A stretch of 64,000 bases of DNA from positions 62,001 through 126,000 of the forward strand of contig JAFZWM010000007.1 in assembly GCA_017617315.1 (NCBI GenBank), read 5' to 3'. The notes under the pieces are model-generated. The model did not search any database. It saw only the letters and a list, made by a program, of their open reading frames with translations, and was not told where the DNA came from. Positions within the stretch are counted from its first letter, which is position 1. Each line of letters opens with the position of its first letter. A program made the translations under genes and the position numbers. Origin of the DNA: Bacteroidaceae bacterium. Lineage in GTDB: Bacteria > Bacteroidota > Bacteroidia > Bacteroidales > Bacteroidaceae. This document shows, one piece after another, positions 54,183 to 63,845 of this stretch.

Positions 54183-55098
54183 ATAGTTTTACAACCATAT
54201 TTTCTCTGCTTAATTCTGTGTTCATAAAGATTCTCTGGGCTTCTTTCAAGAGCACGCTTTCGTCTTCGTAGCGCGCCGAAAAATGGCCGATTAGTAGTTT
54301 CATTGCCCGGCTCTGTTTTGCGATGTCTGCGGCCTGTTCTGCTGTGCTGTGGCATGTTTCCTTGGCGCGTGGCAGGTTGTCGTTGGCAAATGTCGCTTCG
54401 TGAAACAAAAGGTTGCAGTCCATTATAAGCGGAACGAGCGTGTCAGGAATGTACATCGTGTCGCTGCAATAGGCGTATTTTCTTGGCTGTGGAGCCGGAG
54501 TTACGAGTCGTGCATTCGGAATCACGTCGCCGTCGTTTGTTATGTAGTTTTCGCCTGCCTTTATTCTTGGAATCATGAACGTCGGGATGTCATACGCATC
54601 AATCATGTCCCTTTTTATGTTCGGAAGGGTAGGCTTTTCCTTGAACAGAAATCCGCAGCAAGGAACGCGATGCCTAAGCGGAAGGCTGTAAACCTCTACG
54701 GAGCGGTCTTCGTGAATCAGTTCGTGCTTCGTCGGGTCAATGGGGTGGAAGACCACATCGTATGTTATTCCCTTGCAGAAATAGTCAATCTGAGGCTTCA
54801 GAATCGCTTCTAAGTCCTTCTGTGCGTAGATATGTAGACTTGCCGTTCTGCCAAGCAGTCCGAATGTCGAAATCAATCCCATCAGGCCGAAACAATGGTC
54901 GCCGTGAAGATGGCTGATGAAAATGTGATTCAGACGGCTGAATTTCAGCTTGCTTCTGCGAAGTTGCATCTGTGTGGCTTCTCCGCAGTCAATCATATAT
55001 AGTTTCTCGCGGATATTCAGCACTTGCGAGCTTGAATAATGGCGGGTTGTGGGAAGTGCCGAGCCGCATCCCAATATGTTTATTTCGAACTTTTCCAT
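54181..55098 (-). CDS. rnz: Ribonuclease Z
   Basis: The endonuclease that trims tRNA 3' trailers, a zinc metallo-beta-lactamase enzyme. The metal motif HISHLHGDHCFG (about residues 60-71), the opening LGCGSALPT, LFHEATFAND and GHFSARY are signatures of the family. At 305 residues it is the short bacterial form. It is the last gene of the minus-strand run and begins 10 bp after the GHL10 gene. Confidence 0.95.
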   Translation of the reverse strand: MEKFEINILGCGSALPTTRHYSSSQVLNIREKLYMIDCGEATQMQLRRSKLKFSRLNHIFISHLHGDHCFGLMGLISTFGLLGRTASLHIYAQKDLEAILKPQIDYFCKGITYDVVFHPIDPTKHELIHEDRSVEVYSLPLRHRVPCCGFLFKEKPTLPNIKRDMIDAYDIPTFMIPRIKAGENYITNDGDVIPNARLVTPAPQPRKYAYCSDTMYIPDTLVPLIMDCNLLFHEATFANDNLPRAKETCHSTAEQAADIAKQSRAMKLLIGHFSARYEDESVLLKEAQRIFMNTELSRENMVVKL

Positions 55099-55108
55099 AA
55101 TACTTTTA

Positions 55109-56827
55109 TCACATTTTTATGAATATTCCTATTTTTTCGAGATGAAGGTCGGTGCGCTTCACGCCCCAAAGCAGATATGCGCCTTTCGGAAGGTCTTTTA
55201 TATCGACCTGACTGCCGTAAGGCGATTTTCTGATGTGCCTTCCTGCGAGGTTCGAGATGTACAGACCTACGAATTTTGTTGTTACCGGAACTTGCAGAAC
55301 GCTGCCGTCGTTGTGAAGCGTGTTGCGCTCTTGCTTTGTGGTTGGGTTGAAGAATGTTGGCTGACTCTCGTTGCCGAATCTGTCAACCACCGTAACGGCA
55401 AAGTATGGGCATGCGCCTTTGTCTGCATTCGTCGGATATCTGAAATTCGGATATCTCAGTCGGGTGGCAAGAATGTTTCTCGCATCTTCAACGTTAGGGT
55501 AGGACGACGGATTGGCATAAATGTTGTACGTTACGTTCCAGCCCGTTTCCTTGTCGAATCCGTTGTCCCATTCGAGGGTGATGGCATCGACTGCCTTTGT
55601 GCCGCGGATTGCACTAAGCGGCGAAGGTGGATTGGCATCTTGCCAAGTCATGGCAGGTACGGTTGCGTTGTATTTGTAAACCGAGCCTGCGAGCCACGAG
55701 TAGATGCCCTTTGTGTTGCCCGTGAAGAACTGCGAGCGGAAATAGGCCTGACCGCCTGTTCCTTGCGTGCGCATCACGTTAATCTCGCGCTTGATGTCTT
55801 CGAGAGGCCAGTTAGCCTCTTCCATAAAGTATAGTCCGATTCCCGGCACTACTGGGCGGCCGTTGCTTGCCTCGAGCCAGTCGTAGGCAAAAGGGAAGAA
55901 GTCGTTGTTGCGGAAGTACATCATCGGGAAAATCATGTCTACGATGCCTTCAATCATCCAACGCTTAACATCCTGATATACTGTGCCCCAAGCGTTCCAT
56001 CCTTTTGATGAATATCCTGTTGTGTCGTAATATTTTCCGAGAGGCGAACAGCTTACCTTGACGTAAGGCTTTACCTGCTTCACGGTTGTGTAGATTTCGC
56101 GCACGATGGCTGTTATGTTGTTTCTTCGCCAGTCGCTCTTGTGCTGTCCTGCGCCGTATTGGGTGTAGGTGTCGTTGTCAGGAAAGCGTGTCGGATTGTC
56201 GGGATATCTGATGTAGTCCATGTGTATTCCATCAACGTCGTATCTCTCGACAATTTCCTTGCAGATGTTTGCAAGATAGTATTTCGTCTCCGGATGTCCG
56301 GGGTCGAGATAGCAGATGCCGTCGTACATCTTGCACAGATACGGATATTTCGCCTTTGTGCTCAGATTGCCGAGCTTTCCGATGATGTCGGTATTGCCCG
56401 ACGGCACGGTTACGACCCACGCATGACATTCCATGCCTCGTTTGTGGCACTCTTCTATGGCAAAGGCAAGCGGGTCGTAGCCCGGCGACTGCGCATAGGT
56501 TCCGGTGAAGGCAAAGTCGAACGCCTCGTATTGCGAAGGGTAAGATACGGTTCCTCTGATGCGCGTCTGGAAGAACACGGTGTTTATCTTGGCAGCAGCA
56601 TAGCTGTCGAGAATATTCCTCAGTTCCTGCTGCTGAACCTGAACGCTGTATGCATCGGTAGCGCGCGTCGCAGGCCAGTCAAGTCCGCATAGAGTGGTTA
56701 GCCATACCGCCCTAATCTCGTGTTTGGGAGCATAGCTGTAGTTGTCAGCATTTATGCACAATTGTGCGCTTACCTTATCGCAAGCGCACAACAGCATTAT
56801 CATCAGAATTTTATAAAAACGTATCAC
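55109..56827 (-). CDS. GHL10-family glycosyl hydrolase-like protein with C-terminal tail
   Basis: A 572-residue exported protein. The start is GTG at 56827, which gives a basic N-terminus before the hydrophobic segment (IRFYKILMIMLLCACDKVSAQ); an ATG at 56803 is the alternative. The catalytic-type domain (DUF187/GHL10) shows EIRAVWLTTLCGLDWP, INTVFFQTRIRG, GMECHAWVV, GHPETKYYLANICKEIV and DGIHMDYIRYP, then a fibronectin-like region. The C-terminal 70 residues (VGLYISNLAGRHI ... LPKGAYLLWG) resemble a type IX secretion tail. GHL10 proteins are linked to cell-wall glycan degradation, which fits the nearby L,D-transpeptidase, but the substrate is not known. Confidence 0.85.
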   Translation of the reverse strand: MIRFYKILMIMLLCACDKVSAQLCINADNYSYAPKHEIRAVWLTTLCGLDWPATRATDAYSVQVQQQELRNILDSYAAAKINTVFFQTRIRGTVSYPSQYEAFDFAFTGTYAQSPGYDPLAFAIEECHKRGMECHAWVVTVPSGNTDIIGKLGNLSTKAKYPYLCKMYDGICYLDPGHPETKYYLANICKEIVERYDVDGIHMDYIRYPDNPTRFPDNDTYTQYGAGQHKSDWRRNNITAIVREIYTTVKQVKPYVKVSCSPLGKYYDTTGYSSKGWNAWGTVYQDVKRWMIEGIVDMIFPMMYFRNNDFFPFAYDWLEASNGRPVVPGIGLYFMEEANWPLEDIKREINVMRTQGTGGQAYFRSQFFTGNTKGIYSWLAGSVYKYNATVPAMTWQDANPPSPLSAIRGTKAVDAITLEWDNGFDKETGWNVTYNIYANPSSYPNVEDARNILATRLRYPNFRYPTNADKGACPYFAVTVVDRFGNESQPTFFNPTTKQERNTLHNDGSVLQVPVTTKFVGLYISNLAGRHIRKSPYGSQVDIKDLPKGAYLLWGVKRTDLHLEKIGIFIKM

Positions 56828-56851
56828 CCTAAATAGTTGTTCTGTTTTTGT

Positions 56852-57334
56852 TTAGAAGTAACAGCCGAATCCAATCTTGAATCCGTAGTCGTATTTGTCT
56901 TTTTCGTTGAAGGCGTGCTTGTAGTAGAACGCCGGCTCGATGGCAACCGTTCGACTCAGAAAATAGGCATATCCGAAGTGAAGGTTGTACATCATTCCCT
57001 TCCAGTCGGTTGCTCTCAGATAATTGTATTCGAGTCCTGCTCCGAGATAGATTCCGAAGTTTGTGTAAAGTCGGGCATCAGCACCGAGATAGAATTTCTG
57101 GTTTCCGCTATTGTTGAATTTTGAGCCGATGTTTCCCAGAATGGCGAAGTTGTCCATAACGAACGAACCTGCCGAGATGTCGACTGCCGCATTCAGCTTC
57201 TCTGTCTCGTTGTAGGCGATGTTAAGGCCTGTAACCGAAGCGTTTACGATGTATGTACCCTCGTCGAACTGTGCCTTGGCATTGCTGCACACAAGCGATG
57301 CCGCCAAAAGAATTGCTAACTTAATTGCTTTCAT
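56852..57334 (-). CDS. Small outer-membrane beta-barrel protein
   Basis: A 160-residue exported protein with signal peptide MKAIKLAILLAASLVCSNAKAQ. The mature part is a series of amphipathic strands (KFYLGADARLYTNFGIYLG, LEYNYLRATDW, MMYNLHFGYAYFL, AIEPAFYYKHAF), ending in the aromatic GFGCYF. That is the pattern of an eight-stranded outer-membrane barrel. No specific function. It lies 6 bp downstream of the small membrane protein gene and 24 bp before the GHL10 gene. Confidence 0.82.
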   Translation of the reverse strand: MKAIKLAILLAASLVCSNAKAQFDEGTYIVNASVTGLNIAYNETEKLNAAVDISAGSFVMDNFAILGNIGSKFNNSGNQKFYLGADARLYTNFGIYLGAGLEYNYLRATDWKGMMYNLHFGYAYFLSRTVAIEPAFYYKHAFNEKDKYDYGFKIGFGCYF

Positions 57335-57340
57335 TTTTTC

Positions 57341-57592
57341 TTAGTTGTTATTGATATTAGTTTGTTCAGTATCGGAGTCCTTCATATCTTCCTCGCGTTC
57401 GCTCTGCAGCTTCTTTTTCTTTTTCAGAGCGAAGTAGAGAGCAGCCACAATGAGATAGCCGACCACGATGGTTACAATTTTCATCGTGTCGGTCATCTCG
57501 TTGTTGCGCGGAATAAAGTACACAGCCATGCCTGTGAAGTACACAAAGAGTACCAGTGGCAGCCATATATGTTTCTCTATTTTCTTTGCCAT
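57341..57592 (-). CDS. Small membrane protein with two transmembrane segments
   Basis: An 83-residue protein with two hydrophobic segments (WLPLVLFVYFTGMAVYFI and IVTIVVGYLIVAALYFAL), then a basic stretch KKKKK and an acidic, Asn-rich tail. It sits 38 bp after the CstA-type transporter gene and may be an accessory subunit (inference). The CstA partner known in other bacteria (YbdD/DUF466) is not similar. No family is assigned. Confidence 0.75.
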   Translation of the reverse strand: MAKKIEKHIWLPLVLFVYFTGMAVYFIPRNNEMTDTMKIVTIVVGYLIVAALYFALKKKKKLQSEREEDMKDSDTEQTNINNN

Positions 57593-57630
57593 ACAAATAA
57601 TAGTTTTTGGTTTGGGTTAATAAATGTTTT

Positions 57631-59100
57631 TTATTTTATGCCCTCCGTAGAAAGCCCTTTGTTGTAATGATAGATGAACAAGCCTAACAGCGATGCCGTA
57701 ACGGCTGTTGCAATGATATATCCCACGTTCTGCGGAAGTCCGAGACCGTTGTTGTCGATGGTGATGTAAGCCGTGCATACCATCGTCATGAACAAGGCTG
57801 GAATGAGCGTGATGTAGAAACACTTCTTTCGTCGAGCCAGCCAGACAGTTATTGCCCAGAAAGTAAAGATGCTCAGAGTCTGGTTTGCCCATGCAAAGTA
57901 TCTCCACAGAATGTCGAAGTTGATGCTCATCAGAATTCCTGAGATGACGAAAATCGGCACGCACAGAATCAGACGCTTCACGATGGTGCTCTGGTCGAAG
58001 TGCAGGAAGTCGGCCGTGATGAGTCGGGCAGAGCGGAATGCTGTATCGCCCGATGTTACAGGTGCTGCCACAACGCCAAGAATGGCAAGTACAGCTCCGA
58101 CAGGGCCGAGCCATGTCTGGCAGATGCTGTTTACTACAATCGCCGGATTCATCTTGCCTTCGGGTGCCATTATGGCGAGCAGCTTCTGGTAAGGAGTGTC
58201 GCCCTCAACATCGAAGCTGTCGGCAAATTTGATGGCAGCGGCGGCCCAGATTAGCGCCACGATTCCCTCGGTAATCATTGCGCCGTAGAATACTCGGCGG
58301 CCATGCTTCTCGTTCTTCAGGCAGCGGGCCATCATCGGACTCTGTGTTGCGTGGAAGCCGCTCACGGCTCCGCAGGCTATGGTGATGAACAGCATCGGGA
58401 ATATCGGCAGATTGTCTTTTGGATGGTGGTTGGCAAACGTCTCTGTAATCTCTGGCATACTGCCGCTATTGATGAATATTCCGCCGAACACTCCGGCAGC
58501 CATTATCAGCAATGCTATTCCGAAGATAGGGTAGATGCGGCCTATGAGCGCATCGATAGGGAGAAGCGTTGCAAGTATGTAGTAGCAGAATATCAGGATG
58601 CTCCAGAAGAGTGGAGTTCCGAAGAAGCCCCAGTCGGCAGTCATGTTCGAAAGAAGTCCTGCCGGAGTGGTTACGAACACTGCGCCCACCATAATCATCA
58701 GTCCGAGCGAGAAAAGTCGCATAACGAAGCGCACCTTGTCGCCAAGTTCCTTTCCAACGAGTTCGGGAAGGCTTGCACCGTTCTCGCGCATCGAAATCAT
58801 TCCCGAAAGGAAGTCGTGAACTGCTCCGCCGAAGATACAGCCGAATACAATCCACAGATAGGCTGCCGGGCCGAACAGGATTCCTTGAATAGCTCCGAAG
58901 ATTGGGCCTGTTCCTGCGATGTTTAGAAATTGGATTAGGTAAACCTTCCATGTCTTCATGGGAATGTAGTCTACACCGTCGCCGCTGGTGTAGCATGGTG
59001 TCTTGCGGTCCTTGTCGGTGCCGAAAATCTTCTCGACTATCGCGCCGTAGACAAGATAACCCAAAATAAGCAGTATTACTGCTATACTAAATGTAATCAT
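57631..59100 (-). CDS. cstA: CstA-family carbon starvation / peptide or pyruvate transporter
   Basis: A 489-residue multi-pass inner-membrane protein. Conserved CstA lines are YIPMKTWKVYLIQFLNIAGT, GPIFGAIQGILFGPAAYLWI, GGAVHDFLSGMISMRENGAS, SGFHATQSPMMARCLKNE and PVTSGDTAFRSARLI. It is shorter than E. coli CstA (about 700 residues), as usual for the Bacteroidota subgroup. Family members import pyruvate or peptides in carbon-limited cells. It lies 54 bp after feoAB on the same strand. Confidence 0.9.
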   Translation of the reverse strand: MITFSIAVILLILGYLVYGAIVEKIFGTDKDRKTPCYTSGDGVDYIPMKTWKVYLIQFLNIAGTGPIFGAIQGILFGPAAYLWIVFGCIFGGAVHDFLSGMISMRENGASLPELVGKELGDKVRFVMRLFSLGLMIMVGAVFVTTPAGLLSNMTADWGFFGTPLFWSILIFCYYILATLLPIDALIGRIYPIFGIALLIMAAGVFGGIFINSGSMPEITETFANHHPKDNLPIFPMLFITIACGAVSGFHATQSPMMARCLKNEKHGRRVFYGAMITEGIVALIWAAAAIKFADSFDVEGDTPYQKLLAIMAPEGKMNPAIVVNSICQTWLGPVGAVLAILGVVAAPVTSGDTAFRSARLITADFLHFDQSTIVKRLILCVPIFVISGILMSINFDILWRYFAWANQTLSIFTFWAITVWLARRKKCFYITLIPALFMTMVCTAYITIDNNGLGLPQNVGYIIATAVTASLLGLFIYHYNKGLSTEGIK

Positions 59101-59154
59101 TGGTATTTTGTTGTTGTTTTTAAATTGTTTTCTTCTGAGTCGGCAGAATCGTTT

Positions 59155-61686
59155 CTATTTCAGAATGAAAGTGCTTATCTGATAGAATGCCGTTGCCACG
59201 CACCATGCCAGAACGGTGGTGTAGACGGCGGTGAATATAGCCCATTTCCATTTTCCGCTCTCGCCCTTGATTGCCGAAATCGTGGCTATGCAAGGGAAGT
59301 AGATGAGCACGAACAGCATATAGGCGTAGGCCGCCAGCGGAGTTATCTCCTTTGCCAGCTGATGGCTCATGCTTGTGTTTGCCGAGATGCTTTCGCCGGC
59401 TTCCGAAACATCTTCCTCGTCGATGTTGTAGAGAACGCCCAAGGTGCTCACAACCAATTCTTTCGCTCCGATTCCAGAAATGAGTCCGACATCGAGTTTC
59501 CAGTTTGAACCCATCGGCTCGAATACCGGTTCGATGCTCTTTCCAAGCATGCCGATGTATGAGTTCTCCTGCTGCTCAGCAACGGTCTGACCTTCTTGTT
59601 GACGAGGGAAATATCCTAAGAACCAGACTATTATGCTTGCTACAAGGATAACGCCTCCCATCTTCTGAAGATACTGAACGCCTTTCTCCCAAGTGTGTCT
59701 GATTACCGATTTTGCGGTTGGCATTCGGTACGGCGGAAGTTCCATAACGAAAGGCGAGTCGTCGCCCTTCATCACAAACTTGCTGAATATTCGTGCCAGC
59801 AGGATGCTCATCACGATGCCGGTAACATAGATTGAGAGCATTATCAGACTTGCGTACTGGCTGAAGAATGCGCCTATCAGCACGATGTAGATAGGAAGAC
59901 GGGCGCTGCACGACATCATTGGCAGTATCAGCATTGTTATGAGTCGGCTCTTGCGGTTCTCGATTGTTCGCGTTGCCATCACGGCAGGAACGTTGCAGCC
60001 AAAGCCCATTATCAGCGGGATGAACGACTTTCCGTGAAGTCCCATCTTGTGCATCAGCTTGTCCATGATGAAGGCGGCTCTTGCCATGTAGCCCGAGTCT
60101 TCGAGCAGGGAGATGAACAAGTAGAGAATCAGGATGTTTGGAAGGAATACGATTACGCTTCCAACGCCGCCGATTATTCCGTCAACAATCATGTCCTTCA
60201 GCGAACCGTCTGGCATATAGGTGTTTACCAACTGCCCGATTTGGTTCACGCACCAGTCAATCCAGTCCATCGGATACTGCCCGATGGTGAATGTGCACTG
60301 GAACATCGCGTAAAGGATGAAGATGAATATCGGGAACGCCCAGAACCTGTGGGTTGCTATGGCGTCTATCTTGTCTGTAATGGTTTTCTGTTCAATCTTG
60401 TTTGGCTCGTAAGTCTCTTTCAGCGCGCCTTGTATGAATGCAAACTTTGCATCGGTTATCGCGCTGTCGAGCGATTCGTAGCTGAGGTCTTTAATCTGCC
60501 TTTGCGCGTTCTCGCGGATGCTCTTCAGTTTCTTGTTGTTCGGCATTCCTTCGATAATCGTCTCTATGTCCTTGTCGCCCTCAAGAAACTTGATGGAGAG
60601 GAATCGGGTTGAGTAGCGCGAGCGGATGTTCTCGTTCTTGCAAATCTCGTGCTGGGTGTGCGAGATAAGCTGTTCGAGGTCGGCTCCGTGGTTTACGTGA
60701 ATATGTCGGTAGGCATGCTTCGCGTTCTTGTCGCCGAAGCCGTGCTCGCTCGTAAAGTCGGCAAGATGCTCGGCATGTTCGGGCGCAAACACGTTTTCCT
60801 TGTGCCATTCCTGAATATCTTTCAGAACGTTTTCGTTTATAGAACCGTCGGCCTTGATGAAGTCGCCGCCCTCGTATATGTTGATGATGATGTGAAACAA
60901 CTGCTCGATGCCACGGCCGTTTCGGCTCACCGTCGGAATCATCGGAACTCCGAGCAGTTTTGCGAGCGAGTGATAGTCGAGTTTGTTTCCGCTCTTTTCA
61001 AGTTCGTCGTACATGTTCAGGGCGCATACCATTCTCAGGTTCATGTCGATGAGCTGAGTTGTGAGGTACAGATTTCGCTCGATGTTTGACGAGTCTATTA
61101 CGTTTATGATAACATCAGGAGTCTGGTCGATGATGTATTTCCTGACGTAGAGTTCTTCGGGGCTATATGCCGACAGCGAGTATGTTCCGGGAAGGTCGAT
61201 TAGTCTGAACTTGTAGCCTTGGAAGTTGAAGAATCCTTCTTTGGCATCTACCGTAACGCCGCTGTAGTTTCCTACGTGCTCGTGTCCGCCCGATGCCATG
61301 TTGAATAGCGATGTCTTTCCGCAGTTCGGGTTTCCAACGAGAGCCACGTTTATTGTTCGGCGCTTGTCCTTTGCCTTCTGCCTCATAATCTCCTCCGAGA
61401 CCATTGTTTTGCTGTCGTCGGACTTTGCTGTGTTGTCCGATTCAATCTGTTGCTTTATTTCTTCCTCGCTGATTACCTCAATTTTGTCTGCTTCTTCTCT
61501 TCTCAGCGATATTTTGTATCCGAGTACTTTATATTCTATAGGATCTTTCAGGGGCGCGTTCTGTAATACGGTCACGGTGTTGCCTTTGATGAACCCCATT
61601 TCTACAATGCGCTTGCGGAATCCTCCGTGGCCCATCACCTTTACGATAACGGCCTTGTCGCCAGTTTTCAGTTCTGAAAGTAGCAT
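59155..61686 (-). CDS. feoB: FeoA-FeoB fusion ferrous iron transporter
   Basis: An 843-residue protein combining the FeoA SH3-like domain (residues 1 to about 75, MLLSELKTGDKAVIVKVMGH, RIVEMGFIKGNTV) with FeoB. The G-protein motifs are VGNPNCGKTSLFN (about residue 117), GNYSGVTVDAKEG, DLPGTYSLSAYSPEE and NMYDE. The membrane part has GFGCNVPAVMATRTI and MSCSARLPIYIVLIGAF, both FeoB signatures. It imports Fe(II) across the inner membrane. FeoAB fusions are common in Bacteroidota. It lies 77 bp after the L,D-transpeptidase gene. Confidence 0.96.
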   Translation of the reverse strand: MLLSELKTGDKAVIVKVMGHGGFRKRIVEMGFIKGNTVTVLQNAPLKDPIEYKVLGYKISLRREEADKIEVISEEEIKQQIESDNTAKSDDSKTMVSEEIMRQKAKDKRRTINVALVGNPNCGKTSLFNMASGGHEHVGNYSGVTVDAKEGFFNFQGYKFRLIDLPGTYSLSAYSPEELYVRKYIIDQTPDVIINVIDSSNIERNLYLTTQLIDMNLRMVCALNMYDELEKSGNKLDYHSLAKLLGVPMIPTVSRNGRGIEQLFHIIINIYEGGDFIKADGSINENVLKDIQEWHKENVFAPEHAEHLADFTSEHGFGDKNAKHAYRHIHVNHGADLEQLISHTQHEICKNENIRSRYSTRFLSIKFLEGDKDIETIIEGMPNNKKLKSIRENAQRQIKDLSYESLDSAITDAKFAFIQGALKETYEPNKIEQKTITDKIDAIATHRFWAFPIFIFILYAMFQCTFTIGQYPMDWIDWCVNQIGQLVNTYMPDGSLKDMIVDGIIGGVGSVIVFLPNILILYLFISLLEDSGYMARAAFIMDKLMHKMGLHGKSFIPLIMGFGCNVPAVMATRTIENRKSRLITMLILPMMSCSARLPIYIVLIGAFFSQYASLIMLSIYVTGIVMSILLARIFSKFVMKGDDSPFVMELPPYRMPTAKSVIRHTWEKGVQYLQKMGGVILVASIIVWFLGYFPRQQEGQTVAEQQENSYIGMLGKSIEPVFEPMGSNWKLDVGLISGIGAKELVVSTLGVLYNIDEEDVSEAGESISANTSMSHQLAKEITPLAAYAYMLFVLIYFPCIATISAIKGESGKWKWAIFTAVYTTVLAWCVATAFYQISTFILK

Positions 61687-61763
61687 GTTTTATTTCTTTT
61701 TTATTTTTGTTGTCGTTCGGACTGTTCTTGTTCGAAGACTTCTCGTTAGATGGTTTCTTCTTT

Positions 61764-63500
61764 TCAGGGCTTCCTCTTCTCTTGCTCCTTGCGTTCGCGC
61801 TCGGCTTTTTCCTCACGTTTTTTTCTGAGAGCATCGCCCGTCAGATACTGCACTCTTGCCGGCTTGGACTTCGCCTTAATCCACTTCTGCACGTCGGAGT
61901 AGTCGCTAAGATAGCTCCACAGAACCATGTCGTAGTTGTAGTTGTCCTTGTAGAAGCAAAGCGAGTCGTTGCGGTCGGGATATACGGTGAAGTATCTGAT
62001 AAACAACGGAATGTTAGGGTCGAACAGCCTTGAGAAATATGCAATCTCGTTATCCTTCTTGTTCTTCAGAAACTTTTCGTAGCCTTCCTTTGTGCGCGGC
62101 TTCAGGTCGGTTGCCACCCTTATTTTGTCAATCAGCAGCGAGTCGTTGCGCTTCTCTTTGTTGAAGAGGAAGAGCATCAGGTCGATAGGGCGTTCCAGAC
62201 GCACGCATCCGTGGCTTGCGCCTCTGTTCTCGCGTCGGAACATGTAGTCTTCTGGTGTTCCGTGAAGGAAGACCGAGAAGTTGTTCTCGAATCTGAAAAT
62301 CATTCGTCCGATAGAACTGCGTTTGCCTCGCGATTCCCTTACGCTGTATTTCTCTTTCAGAATCTCGTTAGGATTCTTCAGACTGGCTATGTCTACTGGC
62401 TTCAGCTGATATCTGTCGCTGTTCGGCTGCTTTATTTTTTCGTAAACACGAAGGTCGTGTTTTGCCAGATAGTTCTTGTCCTTGGCATATCCTGCGAGTG
62501 TTTCCTTGCGCAGAATCTTTTTAGGCACAGTCCACTGCGGATTTATCTCAACCCATTTTATCATGCTGCTGAGGATAGGAGTGTTATGGTTCTTTTTGCC
62601 TACAACCACCTTCATTTCCTCGATGTAATGTCTTTCGTAGTCCACGCCTCGCACCGTGTACGACGGAATGTTGACTTCTACATATTTGCTGCCGCGTTTC
62701 AGAGTTGGCTTCCAGCGCAGACGCTCCATGTTGAGCAGAAGACGCACTACGTCGGCACTGTCGAGCTTTACGGTGTCGGGTCTGTGCCTTGTAATGTCGA
62801 TGTACATTGCCTGCATCTGCTTGTAAATCGAGTCTGTTGGCTGGACTTCGGCAAGCAGACGGCCTATTTTGTTGTGCTTAGCAAGTGCACGGATGCTGTC
62901 GATGTATTCGTTGGAGTTCTTTGCGATGTCGAGGTCGAAAAGAACCTTCGGCTGACAGGTGTCATCGTCCTCGCTGAAGTGGTTCAGAATGTCGCAAGGG
63001 TCGATGAAGCCGAACTGCATTCCGCAGGTATAGCGCAGAAACGATTTCGACATGTGATAGTCGAATTCGCCCAGTACTTTGTTTATCGGATGCTTCTTGT
63101 CGAAATTCAGGGTTTTCAGACGTTTGTAGCAATCGTTAATGTTGCTGAGATACAGCGTCTTTGGCGAGATGCCGTGCTCGTATCCCTTGCGGATGTACTT
63201 CATCGCTGTATCGGCCTGATGTGCCATGCCGAATCTGTCTGCCCATACGATGGGATTGTTTTCGCGGTAATATTTTCGGTTGTTACGGTCTACCAGAGTA
63301 GAGTCTGAGTACTTACGAGAAAAACGTTCGGCTACTCCTGTAATCTGGGAGTAGCTTAACATATAGGCCGAGTCGCGGAGTTCTCCGAACGATTCGAACG
63401 TTAGATTTTTATTTGGATATTCAACTTTGTCTGACTGGCAACTTCCTATGAAAAGAGTTAGAATGAAAAATAGAAGTGCTTCACCTTTTGAAAAACTCAT
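61764..63500 (-). CDS. L,D-transpeptidase lipoprotein (YkuD/YcbB type)
   Basis: A 578-residue exported lipoprotein with signal LLFFILTLFIGSC (acylated Cys at about residue 21). It is a peptidoglycan cross-linking enzyme that makes L,D-links or attaches proteins to diaminopimelate. The scaffold region (RVYRKI-like loops, LLNMERLRWKPT) resembles YcbB/LdtD. The catalytic domain has NFSVFLHGTPED and RGASHGCVRLERP, with the nucleophile Cys near residue 428. A basic tail rich in K/R/E (KKREEKAERERKEQ) ends the protein. It lies 3 bp after the small CTD-protein gene. Confidence 0.93.
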   Translation of the reverse strand: MSFSKGEALLFFILTLFIGSCQSDKVEYPNKNLTFESFGELRDSAYMLSYSQITGVAERFSRKYSDSTLVDRNNRKYYRENNPIVWADRFGMAHQADTAMKYIRKGYEHGISPKTLYLSNINDCYKRLKTLNFDKKHPINKVLGEFDYHMSKSFLRYTCGMQFGFIDPCDILNHFSEDDDTCQPKVLFDLDIAKNSNEYIDSIRALAKHNKIGRLLAEVQPTDSIYKQMQAMYIDITRHRPDTVKLDSADVVRLLLNMERLRWKPTLKRGSKYVEVNIPSYTVRGVDYERHYIEEMKVVVGKKNHNTPILSSMIKWVEINPQWTVPKKILRKETLAGYAKDKNYLAKHDLRVYEKIKQPNSDRYQLKPVDIASLKNPNEILKEKYSVRESRGKRSSIGRMIFRFENNFSVFLHGTPEDYMFRRENRGASHGCVRLERPIDLMLFLFNKEKRNDSLLIDKIRVATDLKPRTKEGYEKFLKNKKDNEIAYFSRLFDPNIPLFIRYFTVYPDRNDSLCFYKDNYNYDMVLWSYLSDYSDVQKWIKAKSKPARVQYLTGDALRKKREEKAERERKEQEKRKP

Positions 63501-63503
63501 TCG

Positions 63504-63812
63504 TTATCTGATGGAAATCTTTCTTACAACGCCGCGAACCTTGAACAGGTAGCAACCCTTGCCAAGCGTAAGCGTTATGTTCTTGTCTGTTGAATCTATT
63601 CTGTACGATGCTATCTTCACGCCCACGAGGTTGTATATTTCGAGGGTTGCTCCGTTTGCGTTCAAAACCCTTACGCCTTGGTCGGTGGCGATGATAGACA
63701 CAGCCGAAACTTCCTCCTCTACCGAGAAGTTAGGTTCGCTATTGCCTGCAGCCATAGCCTTCGGCGCAAAACAAACTAATGTAAAGAATAGGATAAGTAT
63801 AAATTTCTTCAT
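63504..63812 (-). CDS. Mini secreted protein made mainly of a type IX-like C-terminal domain
   Basis: A 102-residue protein: signal peptide MKKFILILFFTLVCFAPKAMA, a short acidic linker (GNSEPNFSVEEEV), then a beta domain VRVLNANGATLEIYNLVG ... LGKGCYLFKVRG that looks like a type IX sorting tail. Hardly any other domain fits. A longer start at ATG 63824 is possible. First gene of the minus-strand run, with a consensus promoter at 63846-63877. Confidence 0.7.
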   Translation of the reverse strand: MKKFILILFFTLVCFAPKAMAAGNSEPNFSVEEEVSAVSIIATDQGVRVLNANGATLEIYNLVGVKIASYRIDSTDKNITLTLGKGCYLFKVRGVVRKISIR

Positions 63813-63845
63813 ATATCTTTGCATCTAAAGGTACACGTATTTTTG

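Noticed and set aside
62211-63308. A 365-codon open frame on the plus strand opposite the L,D-transpeptidase
   Set aside because: Antisense to a gene with clear catalytic motifs; its product has no recognisable pattern and no promoter.
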